From CAZAGA01 sp041912175 (GTDB lineage: Bacteria > Chloroflexota > Anaerolineae > Anaerolineales > UBA4823): a stretch of DNA of 40,311 nt. The number at the start of each line of letters is the position of its first letter. The stretch's first letter is position 1. Below, in pieces: positions 14,547-22,342 of this stretch. The DNA is taken from assembly GCA_041912175.1 (NCBI GenBank), contig JAYRNN010000182.1, positions 1 to 40,311 of the forward strand, given 5' to 3'. Below the pieces are notes generated by a model, which was not told where the DNA came from, ran no database searches, and worked only from the letters and a program-made list of their open reading frames with translations. A program made the position numbers and the translations under genes.

Positions 14547-15617
14547 ATGCGTTTAGGAATTATCGGACTGCCCCAGTCGGGGAAAACTACGGTTTTTAAC
14601 GCCCTCACGCGTGGCGATCAGCCAACCACCATGAGCGGCGGGCGTTTCGAAGTGCATACCGGGGTGGTCGATGTTCACGATACCCGGGTTGACCGGCTTT
14701 CGGAGATGTTTCGCCCGCAGAAAACCATCTATGCCAAGGTGACCTATGCAGACATCGCCGGATTGGATGGAGCAGCGGATAAGAGCGGCATCTCAGGACC
14801 GCTGCTGAACCAACTCACCCAGATGGAAGGCTTCGTCCACGTGGTGCGCTGTTTTGAGAACGCCAGCGTATCCCATCCTTCCGGCAGCGTCGATCCATTG
14901 CGCGATATCATCAATATGGATAATGAATTGCTGCTGAATGATCTGATCACAGTTGAACGCAAACAGGAGCGACTGGTCGAGGAACGCAAAAAAGGCGGCG
15001 GGCGCGATCGGGCCGTGATCGAGCGCGAAATCTCGCTCTTTGAAAAGCTGCATGCTGCCCTGGTTATCGAGAAGCCCTTACGAGAGGTTGATCTGACCCC
15101 TGAAGAAGAAAAAGTCTTATCAGGTTTTGGTTTTCTAACGCGCAAACCGGCGTTGATCCTGCTCAACCTGTCTGAAGGGCAAGTTCCCCCGGCCATCGAC
15201 TATCCGCATTCCCATACGGTGGTGACTTCATTGCAGGGTAAGCTCGAGATGGAGCTGGCTCAGCTCCCCGAGGACGAGGCCGAGATGTTCATGACCGAGT
15301 ATGGCATCCAGGAGCTTGGCTTGCAGCGCGTGATCGGCCTTTCCTATGACCTGCTCGGGCTGCAATCCTTTTTTACCGTTGGCGAAGACGAGGTGCGCGC
15401 CTGGACGATCAAGCGGGGTACACCGGCTGTTGAAGCTGCAGGTGTGATCCACACCGATCTGCAAAAAGGTTTTATCCGCGCCGAGGTGGTGCGTTATGAT
15501 GACCTGGTGAGCCTGGGCGGCCTGGCAGAGGCGCGCCAGAAAGGCAAACTGCGCCTGGAAGGCAAGGAGTACATCGTCCAGGATGGCGAGATTATGCACA
15601 TCCGTTTTAATTTATAG
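14547..15617 (+). CDS. ychF: YchF/OLA1-family ATPase
   Basis: The protein has 356 residues. It is a conserved translation-associated P-loop NTPase of the Obg family that prefers ATP over GTP. The P-loop GLPQSGKTT begins at residue 7 and the Walker B-like DIAGLDGAA near residue 69. The NKxD base-specificity motif is replaced by NLSE near residue 211, the family hallmark. A coiled-coil follows the G-domain (residues 130-165), and a TGS-like C-terminal domain carries GEDEVRAWTIKRGT and FIRAEVVRYDDL. The ATG at 14547 has GGAGG 6 bases upstream and is preferred to an in-frame TTG at 14529, which lies within the -10 box. The methyltransferase gene starts directly after its stop. Confidence 0.96.
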   Translation: MRLGIIGLPQSGKTTVFNALTRGDQPTTMSGGRFEVHTGVVDVHDTRVDRLSEMFRPQKTIYAKVTYADIAGLDGAADKSGISGPLLNQLTQMEGFVHVVRCFENASVSHPSGSVDPLRDIINMDNELLLNDLITVERKQERLVEERKKGGGRDRAVIEREISLFEKLHAALVIEKPLREVDLTPEEEKVLSGFGFLTRKPALILLNLSEGQVPPAIDYPHSHTVVTSLQGKLEMELAQLPEDEAEMFMTEYGIQELGLQRVIGLSYDLLGLQSFFTVGEDEVRAWTIKRGTPAVEAAGVIHTDLQKGFIRAEVVRYDDLVSLGGLAEARQKGKLRLEGKEYIVQDGEIMHIRFNL

Positions 15618-16766
15618 ATGGGTGACTTGAGCGAGCCGTTTACTGGTAAAAACGTTTTACCCCTGGATCAGGTCTTGTTGGGGGAGTGCATCGACCTGCT
15701 GGGTACTCTGCCTGCCGAATCGGTCGATTTGATTTTCGCTGACCCGCCTTACAACCTGCAGCTTCACCAGGAGCTATGGCGACCAAACCTGACCCTCGTC
15801 GATCCGGTTGATGATGCCTGGGATCGCTTTGCCGATTTCGCGGCATACGATCGTTTCACCCTGGAATGGCTGTCTGCTTGCCGGCGCGTGCTCAAACGCA
15901 GCGGCACGATTTGGGTGATTGGCACTTACCATAACATCTTTCGAGTGGGCAGCCGCCTGCAAGACCTTGGCTTTTGGATTCTCAATGATGTGGTTTGGAT
16001 TAAAAACAACCCGATGCCCAATTTCCGCGGGGTGCGATTTACCAATGCACATGAAATGCTGATTTGGGCCCAGAAAGAGCGCGGTACGCCCTATACGTTC
16101 AACCATCATGCCATGAAAGCATTGAATGAGGATTTACAAATGCGCAGCGATTGGTACCTGCCTATCTGTACGGGCGCCGAACGCTTGCGCCTGAATGGTG
16201 AGAAGGCCCATCCTACTCAGAAACCTGAGGCTTTGTTATATCGGGTGATCCTTTCTAGCACAAATGCCGGCGATATCATCTTGGACCCGTTCTTCGGCAC
16301 CGGTACCAGCGGCGCAGTCGCCAAACGTCTGCACCGGCATTGGATTGGCATTGAACGCCAGGCAGAGTACGTTGAACTGGCGCGCGCCCGGCTGGCTGCA
16401 CTGCAGCCGGCGCCTTACGCGCCCGCTATCTTTGAGACGCCCAACCCACGCAAGCTTTCTCGGGAGGCGCGTATTCCTTTTGGCATGCTCCTTGAATATG
16501 GCCTTTTGCAACCTGGTCAACTGCTCTACCTGGAGGGAAAAGATGAAATCTCCGCCCGGATATTGGCGGATGGCTCGTTGGAAATCGATGGGAAGCGCGG
16601 TTCGATCCACCAGGCCGCCCGGCTGGCCCTTGGCGGGAATCCTGCGCCTGGCAACGGCTGGGAACAGTGGTATTATGTTGACTTACAAACGGGAGAACGC
16701 TCTTCGATCAATCATTTGCGTGAGATTCTGCGCTCTGCCGGCAAATCCCCCGGCAGCGACACTTAA
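15618..16766 (+). CDS. CcrM-like DNA adenine methyltransferase with RAMA domain
   Basis: The protein has 382 residues. It is a beta-class N6-adenine (or N4-cytosine) DNA methyltransferase: catalytic motif IV FADPPYNLQL lies near residue 40, before the SAM-binding motif I DPFFGTGTSGAVAKRL near residue 219. The sequence HPTQKPEALL precedes motif I, as in CcrM and HinfI-type enzymes. The C-terminal 105 residues (FGMLLEYGLLQPGQLLYLEGK to the end) resemble the RAMA domain that ends CcrM. CcrM methylates GANTC and links methylation to the replication cycle; the target here is inferred only. No restriction enzyme gene is adjacent, so it looks like a solitary methyltransferase. Its ATG abuts the ychF stop codon, so translation is probably coupled. 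Confidence 0.93.
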   Translation: MGDLSEPFTGKNVLPLDQVLLGECIDLLGTLPAESVDLIFADPPYNLQLHQELWRPNLTLVDPVDDAWDRFADFAAYDRFTLEWLSACRRVLKRSGTIWVIGTYHNIFRVGSRLQDLGFWILNDVVWIKNNPMPNFRGVRFTNAHEMLIWAQKERGTPYTFNHHAMKALNEDLQMRSDWYLPICTGAERLRLNGEKAHPTQKPEALLYRVILSSTNAGDIILDPFFGTGTSGAVAKRLHRHWIGIERQAEYVELARARLAALQPAPYAPAIFETPNPRKLSREARIPFGMLLEYGLLQPGQLLYLEGKDEISARILADGSLEIDGKRGSIHQAARLALGGNPAPGNGWEQWYYVDLQTGERSSINHLREILRSAGKSPGSDT

Positions 16767-16784
16767 CTTGGAGGAAATAAATTG

Positions 16785-18566
16785 ATGAGCACACCATACA
16801 CCTTATCCGCTTGGAGCCTATCCGACCTTTACCCGGCAGCCGATAGCCCACAAATGCAGTCTGCTTTTAACGATCTTGAAGCCCAAGTCGCTGCTTTCGA
16901 AGAACGCCGGTCTCAGCTCAACGCACAGCTTACCAGCGCTGAGTTCCTGGCGATTTTGCAGCAATTGGAGCACCTCAACCGCCAGGCGCGGCGAGTTGGA
17001 GGTTATGCCTCTTTACGGTTTGCAGAGAACACCCAAGACCAGGCCTCCCTGGCCTTCATGGCCCGAGCGGACCAATTCCTATCCGGCTTGCAAAATCGCA
17101 CCTTGTTTTTTGAAATTTGGTGGAAGGATCTAGACGAAACGAATGCCCAGCGTCTGATGGCGGAAAGCGGCGACTATCAATATTGGCTGCATGTGATGCG
17201 CCTGTATAAACCTCACACGCTGACTGAACCGGAAGAAAAGATTATCAATATTAAGAATGTCACCGGTTCGAATGCACTGGCGACTTTGTATGACTCAATC
17301 ACAAACCGCTATACCTATAAGCTTGTCGTCGATGGGGCGGAACAGGTGTTGACGCGCGGCGAACTGATGGTGTATGTGCGCCAGCACGATCCGGTGTTGC
17401 GCTCCGCAGCCTACCAGGAGCTTTACAGGGTGTACGGCCAGGATGGACCAATCCTGGGACAGATTTACCAAACCCTGGTGCGCGACTGGCGCAGCGAGCA
17501 GATGACGTTACGCAAATTTACCAGCCCGATCTCAGCTCGCAATTTGAATAACGATATCCCCGATCGGGTTGTAGACACATTGTTAGAGGTGGCCGAGCGT
17601 AACTCAGGCGTATTCCAGCGTTACTTCCGCCTGAAGGCGCTCTGGTTGGGTATGGATCGTCTGCGGCGCTACGATATTTACGCCCCGGTGGCGAAATCGA
17701 ATAAGTCTTATACGTTTGGCGAAGCAGCCGAAATGGTGCTAGATTCTTTTGGGCAGTTTAACCCACGGGTCGCCGGATTGGCGCAGCGTGTGTTTGACCA
17801 AGACCACCTGGACGGTGAAGTGCGCAAAGGAAAACGCAGCGGCGCTTTCTGCGCCACGCTAACGCCCGACCTGACCCCCTGGGTGTTGGTCAACTATCAA
17901 GGCCGGCCAGATGATGTGGCCACCCTGGCGCACGAGCTAGGGCATGCCATCCACTCCATGCTCGCCGAAGGTCACAGCGCCTTTACCCAGGAGGCGTGCC
18001 TGCCGTTGGCCGAAACCGCCTCTACCTTCGGTGAAATGATGCTGGTCGACCGCCTGCTTAAGACAGAGCAAGACGCCGGCGTGCGGCGTGACCTGCTCTT
18101 CCGCCAGGTAGATGATGCCTACGCTACCATCATGCGTCAGGTGTTCTTCGCCCTTTTTGAGCGCCAGGCGCACGAAATGGTTGAACAGGGAGCCTCGGTG
18201 GATGAGTTGGCGGCAGCCTATCAGGAGAACTTGACGCGCCAGTTTGGCGAGGCTGTCGAATTGAGCGACGAATTCCGCTGGGAATGGGTTTCCATCCCCC
18301 ACATCTATCAAGTGCCTTTTTATGTGTATGCTTATGCTTTTGGCCAGCTTCTGGTGCTTGCGCTGTACCAACAATACCTGGCCGAAGGCGAAACCTTCAA
18401 ACCGCGTTATCTGAAGATCCTGGAAGCAGGCGGGTCCGCTGCGCCGGCGCAGGTCCTTTCTGAAGCAGGCATCGATATCTACAGCGCCGATTTCTGGCAG
18501 GGTGGTTTTGACGTCATCGACCAGATGATCGATCAGTTGGAAAACCTGCCGATTGTGAAACAATAA
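16785..18566 (+). CDS. Oligoendopeptidase F-like zinc peptidase (M3 family)
   Basis: The protein has 593 residues. It is a cytoplasmic metalloendopeptidase that cleaves short peptides. The zinc motif HELGHA starts at H383, with H387 as second ligand and the third ligand in LPLAETASTFGEMML. Other family signatures are GAFCATLTPDLTPWVLVNYQG before the zinc site and HIYQVPFYVYAYAFGQLLVLALYQQY after it. The start is given as ATG 16785, with GGAGG 10 bases upstream; an overlapping TTG at 16782 is possible. It follows the methyltransferase after 18 bases and is followed within 10 bases by the next gene, so the four plus-strand genes from ychF form one operon. Confidence 0.95.
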   Translation: MSTPYTLSAWSLSDLYPAADSPQMQSAFNDLEAQVAAFEERRSQLNAQLTSAEFLAILQQLEHLNRQARRVGGYASLRFAENTQDQASLAFMARADQFLSGLQNRTLFFEIWWKDLDETNAQRLMAESGDYQYWLHVMRLYKPHTLTEPEEKIINIKNVTGSNALATLYDSITNRYTYKLVVDGAEQVLTRGELMVYVRQHDPVLRSAAYQELYRVYGQDGPILGQIYQTLVRDWRSEQMTLRKFTSPISARNLNNDIPDRVVDTLLEVAERNSGVFQRYFRLKALWLGMDRLRRYDIYAPVAKSNKSYTFGEAAEMVLDSFGQFNPRVAGLAQRVFDQDHLDGEVRKGKRSGAFCATLTPDLTPWVLVNYQGRPDDVATLAHELGHAIHSMLAEGHSAFTQEACLPLAETASTFGEMMLVDRLLKTEQDAGVRRDLLFRQVDDAYATIMRQVFFALFERQAHEMVEQGASVDELAAAYQENLTRQFGEAVELSDEFRWEWVSIPHIYQVPFYVYAYAFGQLLVLALYQQYLAEGETFKPRYLKILEAGGSAAPAQVLSEAGIDIYSADFWQGGFDVIDQMIDQLENLPIVKQ

Positions 18567-18572
18567 GGATTG

Positions 18573-19226
18573 ATGGAAACCCAACCGGTTTTTGAACTGG
18601 CGCCGATCTTTCAGGCAGCCCAAAGCGTGATGCAGGAGAACCGCCTGGCCTTCAACCAGGCGGACTCCGTAAATGCGAACCACGGCGACCATATGGTGGA
18701 AGTATTTGCCGTGGCCGTGCAGGCCGCCCAAGATAAACAGGCCGCCGGGTTGGCTGAGGCGATGGATTATGCTGGAGATTTGTTGTGCGCCTTGCCGGAA
18801 AATGGTTCAGCCCAGGTCTACGCGCGCGGCCTGGCAAGCCTGGGCGAGCAGTTCCGCAAGTACAATATCACCCTGGAAGAATTGGCGCCCTACATTCGCA
18901 AAGTCTTGAAAGAGGAAAAGGAAGCTGCCGGAGAAGGCGGGTCATCCGCCCGCTCTGGAGACGTATTGAAAGCGCTCGTTTCTGCCCTGGCCAGTTGGCA
19001 GCAGCGTGAGGACGGAAGAGACAAGCCTGCCAATCCGCTAGACCTTGGTTATATGTTTGATCTGGGGATTGCATATATGCAGGCCAAACAGCGCGGTGGG
19101 AGCCGGGCAGAGGTGATTGCCGATGCCGCTGTCTCAGTCAGCCCGTTAAGCCAGGTTCCGCATCGCGGCCAATCTGGTAAGGCGGCCATCTTGGCGCTGT
19201 TGCAGGCCATGGCGAAGCTGAATTAA
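18573..19226 (+). CDS. Uncharacterised protein, faintly DhaL/DAK2-like
   Basis: The protein has 217 residues and is predicted soluble and largely helical. NQADSVNANHGDHMVEVFAVAV (residues 28-49) and the C-terminal RGGSRAEVIADAAVSVSPLSQ with GQSGKAAILALLQAM recall the order of motifs in dihydroxyacetone kinase L-subunits. The aspartates that bind Mg-ADP there (DGDHG) are only partly kept, as NHGDH. It may be a non-catalytic relative with the DhaL helical barrel, or unrelated. The start ATG at 18573 has AAGG very close (4 bases). It lies 6 bases after the oligoendopeptidase stop and ends 10 bases before the convergent ssb stop. Confidence 0.75.
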   Translation: METQPVFELAPIFQAAQSVMQENRLAFNQADSVNANHGDHMVEVFAVAVQAAQDKQAAGLAEAMDYAGDLLCALPENGSAQVYARGLASLGEQFRKYNITLEELAPYIRKVLKEEKEAAGEGGSSARSGDVLKALVSALASWQQREDGRDKPANPLDLGYMFDLGIAYMQAKQRGGSRAEVIADAAVSVSPLSQVPHRGQSGKAAILALLQAMAKLN

Positions 19227-19236
19227 TGCCCGTTGG

Positions 19237-19632
19237 TTATTCTGGCGAAATTTCTTCCTCTTCAATGACTTCGATCACATCCGGGACCTCGGTTTCTTCC
19301 TCGGGTTTGCGGTCTAACATCTGCACCTGGCGGGCGACAACCTTTATCGAGTAGCGCGTCTCACCGCCCTGTTCGTAATGCTCGGTTTTTAATCGCCCTT
19401 CAACATAAACCAGGCGTCCCTTTTGCAGGTATTTCTCGCACACTTCCGCCAGGCGCCCCCAGGTTTCTATATTAAACCACTCGGTGTCAAATTGCGCCTT
19501 ACCCTCGGCATTGCGCCAGCGGCGATCGACCGCCAGGGAGAAGTGGGTAGCTTTCAGTCCTTTCTTTGTTTCATAGGTAACCGGATCTTTTCCCAGGCGT
19601 CCGATCAGTTGCACACGGTTGAGCGATGGCAT
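19237..19632 (-). CDS. ssb: Single-stranded DNA-binding protein
   Basis: The protein has 131 residues. It is an OB-fold protein that coats single-stranded DNA in replication and repair. Typical stretches are LNRVQLIGRLGKDP, THFSLAVDRRWRN, TEWFNIETWGRLAEVCEKYLQKGRLVYVEGRL and a final acidic tail. The tail is unusual: it ends EEEEISPE and lacks the usual D-D-I-P-F tip that recruits partner proteins in many bacteria. The ATG at 19632 is preceded by GAAGGAG at about 8 bases. A good promoter lies at 19664-19691. Another, longer SSB elsewhere in the genome is possible. Confidence 0.95.
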   Translation of the reverse strand: MPSLNRVQLIGRLGKDPVTYETKKGLKATHFSLAVDRRWRNAEGKAQFDTEWFNIETWGRLAEVCEKYLQKGRLVYVEGRLKTEHYEQGGETRYSIKVVARQVQMLDRKPEEETEVPDVIEVIEEEEISPE

Positions 19633-19663
19633 AATGTTCTCCTTCGTAAACGATTGTATATTT

Positions 19664-19691
19664 AGTTTAGCGCAGGTCGTGGGGCTGTCAA
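19664..19691 (-). promoter_or_regulatory. ssb promoter
   Basis: On the minus strand a perfect TTGACA (complement of 19686-19691), a 16-base spacer and TAAACT (complement of 19664-19669) lie about 32 bases before the ssb start codon. Confidence 0.7.
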
Positions 19692-19714
19692 GTATTTACA
19701 GTCTCAACAACGGG

Positions 19715-19743
19715 TTGCATTCTGCGCAAATCGCTGGTAAAGT
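19715..19743 (+). promoter_or_regulatory. Possible promoter of the deoxynucleoside kinase gene
   Basis: TTGCAT (19715-19720), a 17-base spacer and TAAAGT (19738-19743) lie about 98 bases before the start codon. This would give a leader of about 90 bases that contains the AT-rich inverted repeat at 19791-19822. Confidence 0.45.
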
Positions 19744-19790
19744 AGGGGAGTGGCTTTATATTACAATGCTTCAAATGATTCCTATAAAAA

Positions 19791-19822
19791 GCAATATATA
19801 AAGCTTAATATAAATATATTGC
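19791..19822 (+). promoter_or_regulatory. AT-rich inverted repeat before the deoxynucleoside kinase
   Basis: GCAATATAT (19791-19799) and ATATATTGC (19814-19822) form a 9-base inverted repeat. Two AATATAT(A/T) cores start 20 bases apart (19793 and 19813). The core resembles the central WATATATW of NrdR boxes, but the outer arms fit poorly. Alternatively it is part of a second promoter. Confidence 0.5.
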
Positions 19823-19840
19823 AATAAACTATGAGGAAAA

Positions 19841-20494
19841 ATGTATTTAGCAATCGAAGGCGTGATTGGCGTCGGGAAGACTACCCTGGCGCGGCTACTC
19901 CAGCCGGGCTTCGATGCATCATTGCATCTGGAAGTTTTTGAGGAGAACCCATTTCTCTCTGATTTCTACTCCGACCGGCGGCGCTATGCATTCCAGACCC
20001 AGATATTCTTCCTTCTGAGCCGTTATTACCAGCAAAGACGCGTGATATCTGATGTACTCGCACAAGGGAAAAATGTGATTGCCGATTATACATTTGAGAA
20101 AGACGCCCTTTTTGCCGGGATTAATATCGCCGGAGATGAATTGGACATGTATTTTAAGGTCCACGAGGCCCTGGCCGAAAAGATCGTCATGCCGGATTTA
20201 GTGGTCTACTTACGGGCCGATACGGATGTGTTAATGCAGCGCATCGCCTTTCGAGATCGCTCGTACGAACGCAACATGGAGCGCTCTTATATCGAAGAAT
20301 TAAATCAAGCCTACGATGCATTTTTCGGCGATCACCAGAATCGGCGTTCGCCGGTTCTGGTGATCGATACGGATCATCTGGACTTTGTGCATCGCAGCGA
20401 AGATCTGAAATGGACCGATAACCGGATTCGACAGGCTTTGAAGCTTGGCTCCTTCCAACCCGAGCTGCCTTTAGAATTACCGAACAAGGAATAA
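19841..20494 (+). CDS. Deoxynucleoside kinase
   Basis: The protein has 217 residues. It phosphorylates a deoxynucleoside at the 5' position with ATP, the first step of deoxynucleotide salvage. The P-loop GVIGVGKTT is at residues 7-15, the substrate-binding ENPFLSDFY follows near residue 35, and the family motif DRSYE is near residue 143 with the lid arginines in RDRSYERNMERSYIEE. The pattern is that of bacterial deoxyadenosine/deoxyguanosine kinases (dNK family, Dck/Dgk branch). The exact base preference is not clear. The ATG at 19841 has TGAGGA close upstream. The nucleotidyltransferase gene follows 48 bases downstream. Confidence 0.93.
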   Translation: MYLAIEGVIGVGKTTLARLLQPGFDASLHLEVFEENPFLSDFYSDRRRYAFQTQIFFLLSRYYQQRRVISDVLAQGKNVIADYTFEKDALFAGINIAGDELDMYFKVHEALAEKIVMPDLVVYLRADTDVLMQRIAFRDRSYERNMERSYIEELNQAYDAFFGDHQNRRSPVLVIDTDHLDFVHRSEDLKWTDNRIRQALKLGSFQPELPLELPNKE

Positions 20495-20542
20495 CCAGAG
20501 GCCAGCAAACACACGATTGGTCCGAAAAGAAAGAGAGACTCA

Positions 20543-21553
20543 ATGCGGATAAACCGGGACACCTTACTTAAGATCATGCGCGATACCGTTGCTCAGCGCA
20601 CCCGCACCGACCGCGGACTACTGGCGGTCTATCTGCATGGTTCATTATTGGAAGATGACTACCTTTTAGGGGGTTCAACTGACATCGATCTGTTTTTCGT
20701 CCACACGGATATGATCTCGGTCGAACGCGAAATTGTCCACCTGACCGACGATATTCATCTGGATATTGCCCACCACAACCACCGCGATTACCGCAATACG
20801 CGCCTGCTGCGTGTTCACCCCTGGTTGGGACCGACCTTGAAAGACTGCCGCATCCAATACGATCCGCAGCACTTTTTAGATTTCACCCAGGCCAGCGTGC
20901 GCGGCCAATATGACCGGCCTGATTATGTCATGGAGCGCAGCCGCAAACAGGTTGAGAGCGCGCGCCAGATTTGGTTGGCCTTGCATGAGTCTTCTGCAGA
21001 CCCTACAGCCAACGATGTAATCAAGTACCTGAGAGCCCTGGAAAACGCCGCCAATTCCGTAGCCGGAATGTTTGGCGCGCCGCTCACCGAACGGCGCTTT
21101 CTGATGCGCCTGCCGCAGCGCCTGGAGCAGGCCGGCCGCCCTGGCCTCTATCCAGGCCTGTTAGGGCTGCTAGGTGCGCCAAGCGTGCAACTGGAGCATC
21201 TGAGATCCTGGATACCGCTCTGGCAATCGGCTTACCGGGCGCTTCCGCCCGACCTGGCCCCGGCACGGGTGAATATCATGCGCCAGGAGTACTATCATAA
21301 GGCCTTTGAAACCCTGTTGGAGAGCAGCCAACCACTGGCGGTCCTTTGGCCGCTGCTGCGCAGTTGGACAATGGCGATCGCATCCATGCCGGACGCAGGC
21401 GATCATCAGGTTGCCTGGCGCGCCAGTTTGGAAAGCCTGCACCTGACTGGCGCAGGCTTTGCCGAGCGCGTGGCCGGTCTGGATGCCTATCTAGATATGG
21501 TTGAAGAGACTCTTGAACAGTGGGCGATTGCGAATGGCGCCAGCTTCTCGTGA
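20543..21553 (+). CDS. Nucleotidyltransferase-fold protein
   Basis: The protein has 336 residues. The N-terminal third is a polymerase-beta-type nucleotidyltransferase: G33-S34 followed by D47 and D49 in the motif GSLL to STDIDLFFV, and a third acidic residue D74 in IHLDIAHH. These three acids bind two metal ions and transfer an NMP group. The remainder is helical and may form the acceptor pocket, as in aminoglycoside or lincosamide-type and MNT-type transferases. The acceptor is unknown, and resistance cannot be claimed. The start ATG at 20543 is preceded by AAAGAGAG. It is 48 bases from the kinase upstream and overlaps nothing; a parS site begins 2 bases after its stop. Confidence 0.85.
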   Translation: MRINRDTLLKIMRDTVAQRTRTDRGLLAVYLHGSLLEDDYLLGGSTDIDLFFVHTDMISVEREIVHLTDDIHLDIAHHNHRDYRNTRLLRVHPWLGPTLKDCRIQYDPQHFLDFTQASVRGQYDRPDYVMERSRKQVESARQIWLALHESSADPTANDVIKYLRALENAANSVAGMFGAPLTERRFLMRLPQRLEQAGRPGLYPGLLGLLGAPSVQLEHLRSWIPLWQSAYRALPPDLAPARVNIMRQEYYHKAFETLLESSQPLAVLWPLLRSWTMAIASMPDAGDHQVAWRASLESLHLTGAGFAERVAGLDAYLDMVEETLEQWAIANGASFS

Positions 21554-21554
21554 A

Positions 21555-21570
21555 TGTTTCACGTGAAACA
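21555..21570. other. parS site 1
   Basis: TGTTTCACGTGAAACA is a perfect 16-base palindrome and matches the ParB-binding parS consensus known from B. subtilis and many other phyla. It lies in the 28-base gap between two convergent genes, starting two bases after the nucleotidyltransferase stop. Confidence 0.9.
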
Positions 21571-21581
21571 CCCCCTATTAT

Positions 21582-22340
21582 TTAGACCTCCTCCTTCTGA
21601 AAGCGCAGGATTGCGATTGTCAGGAATAAACCGATCAGCGCCAGGCTGCCAAACAGAGCTGGCCATGCGGACGCCGGCGCACTGCTGAACAACGACCCAC
21701 CCCAGCCCAACAATTTCCCTGGCAAGTAATCGCCGATGACTGGTATAGCGCTGATGACCAAAGCCAACACCAGCCCTCCAAAGGCGCCCGCGGCGGCCAT
21801 AGCCTGGCTGCGCGCCAGCGTGCTGGCCAAAAGCGCCAGACTCATATAAAAAATCATAAATACAGCCATCAGCCCATTTAAAACCAGGAAATCCACCGCC
21901 GAGAATGGCCCGAAAAGCACGAGCGTGTAAAAAGTGAAAGCCAGCGCGGCTATCCCCAGCCCAATCAAGATACCCACCGCCCCGGCGCACCATTTGGCCA
22001 GCACGACCACACTGCGTTGGACAGGTTTGGTCAACAGCATGGCGGCGGTGCCGCGCTCGATCTCCTGCGCCATCTCACCCATGGTCAGCACAATCACCAC
22101 GATCAAACCAAATTGGCTCACATTCTTCACATATTGGGTGAAACTATCCAGAATGGTTGGTTCAGGGATGATGGCAGCCAGCGCGGGCGGCACGCCCGGT
22201 ATACTACTGATCAATAATGGGGTGTATTTGGCCAACACGGGCGAGAGCATTCCCGATACTAGCAAAACCAGGGCCATAATCCACAACCGGTAGGTTCGGC
22301 GTTGCTCGCGCATTTCTTTAAATAGCAGAGTTCGAAACAT
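21582..22340 (-). CDS. ABC-2 type transporter permease
   Basis: The protein has 252 residues with about six hydrophobic spans after a cytoplasmic N-terminus (KEMREQRRTYRLW). The loop after the second span contains MGEMAQEIERGTAAMLLTKPVQR, the usual E-loop of ABC-2/NatB-like permeases that contacts the ATPase. It forms a membrane complex with the ATPase encoded 2 bases upstream. The substrate is unknown; families of this build export peptides or lipids or give resistance to cell-envelope antibiotics. The last gene of the operon, it stops 12 bases from parS site 1. Confidence 0.9.
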   Translation of the reverse strand: MFRTLLFKEMREQRRTYRLWIMALVLLVSGMLSPVLAKYTPLLISSIPGVPPALAAIIPEPTILDSFTQYVKNVSQFGLIVVIVLTMGEMAQEIERGTAAMLLTKPVQRSVVVLAKWCAGAVGILIGLGIAALAFTFYTLVLFGPFSAVDFLVLNGLMAVFMIFYMSLALLASTLARSQAMAAAGAFGGLVLALVISAIPVIGDYLPGKLLGWGGSLFSSAPASAWPALFGSLALIGLFLTIAILRFQKEEV

Positions 22341-22342
22341 TT

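Noticed and set aside
17937..18731. 264-codon open frame on the minus strand
   Set aside because: It runs antisense across the oligoendopeptidase zinc region and the next gene; no family features.
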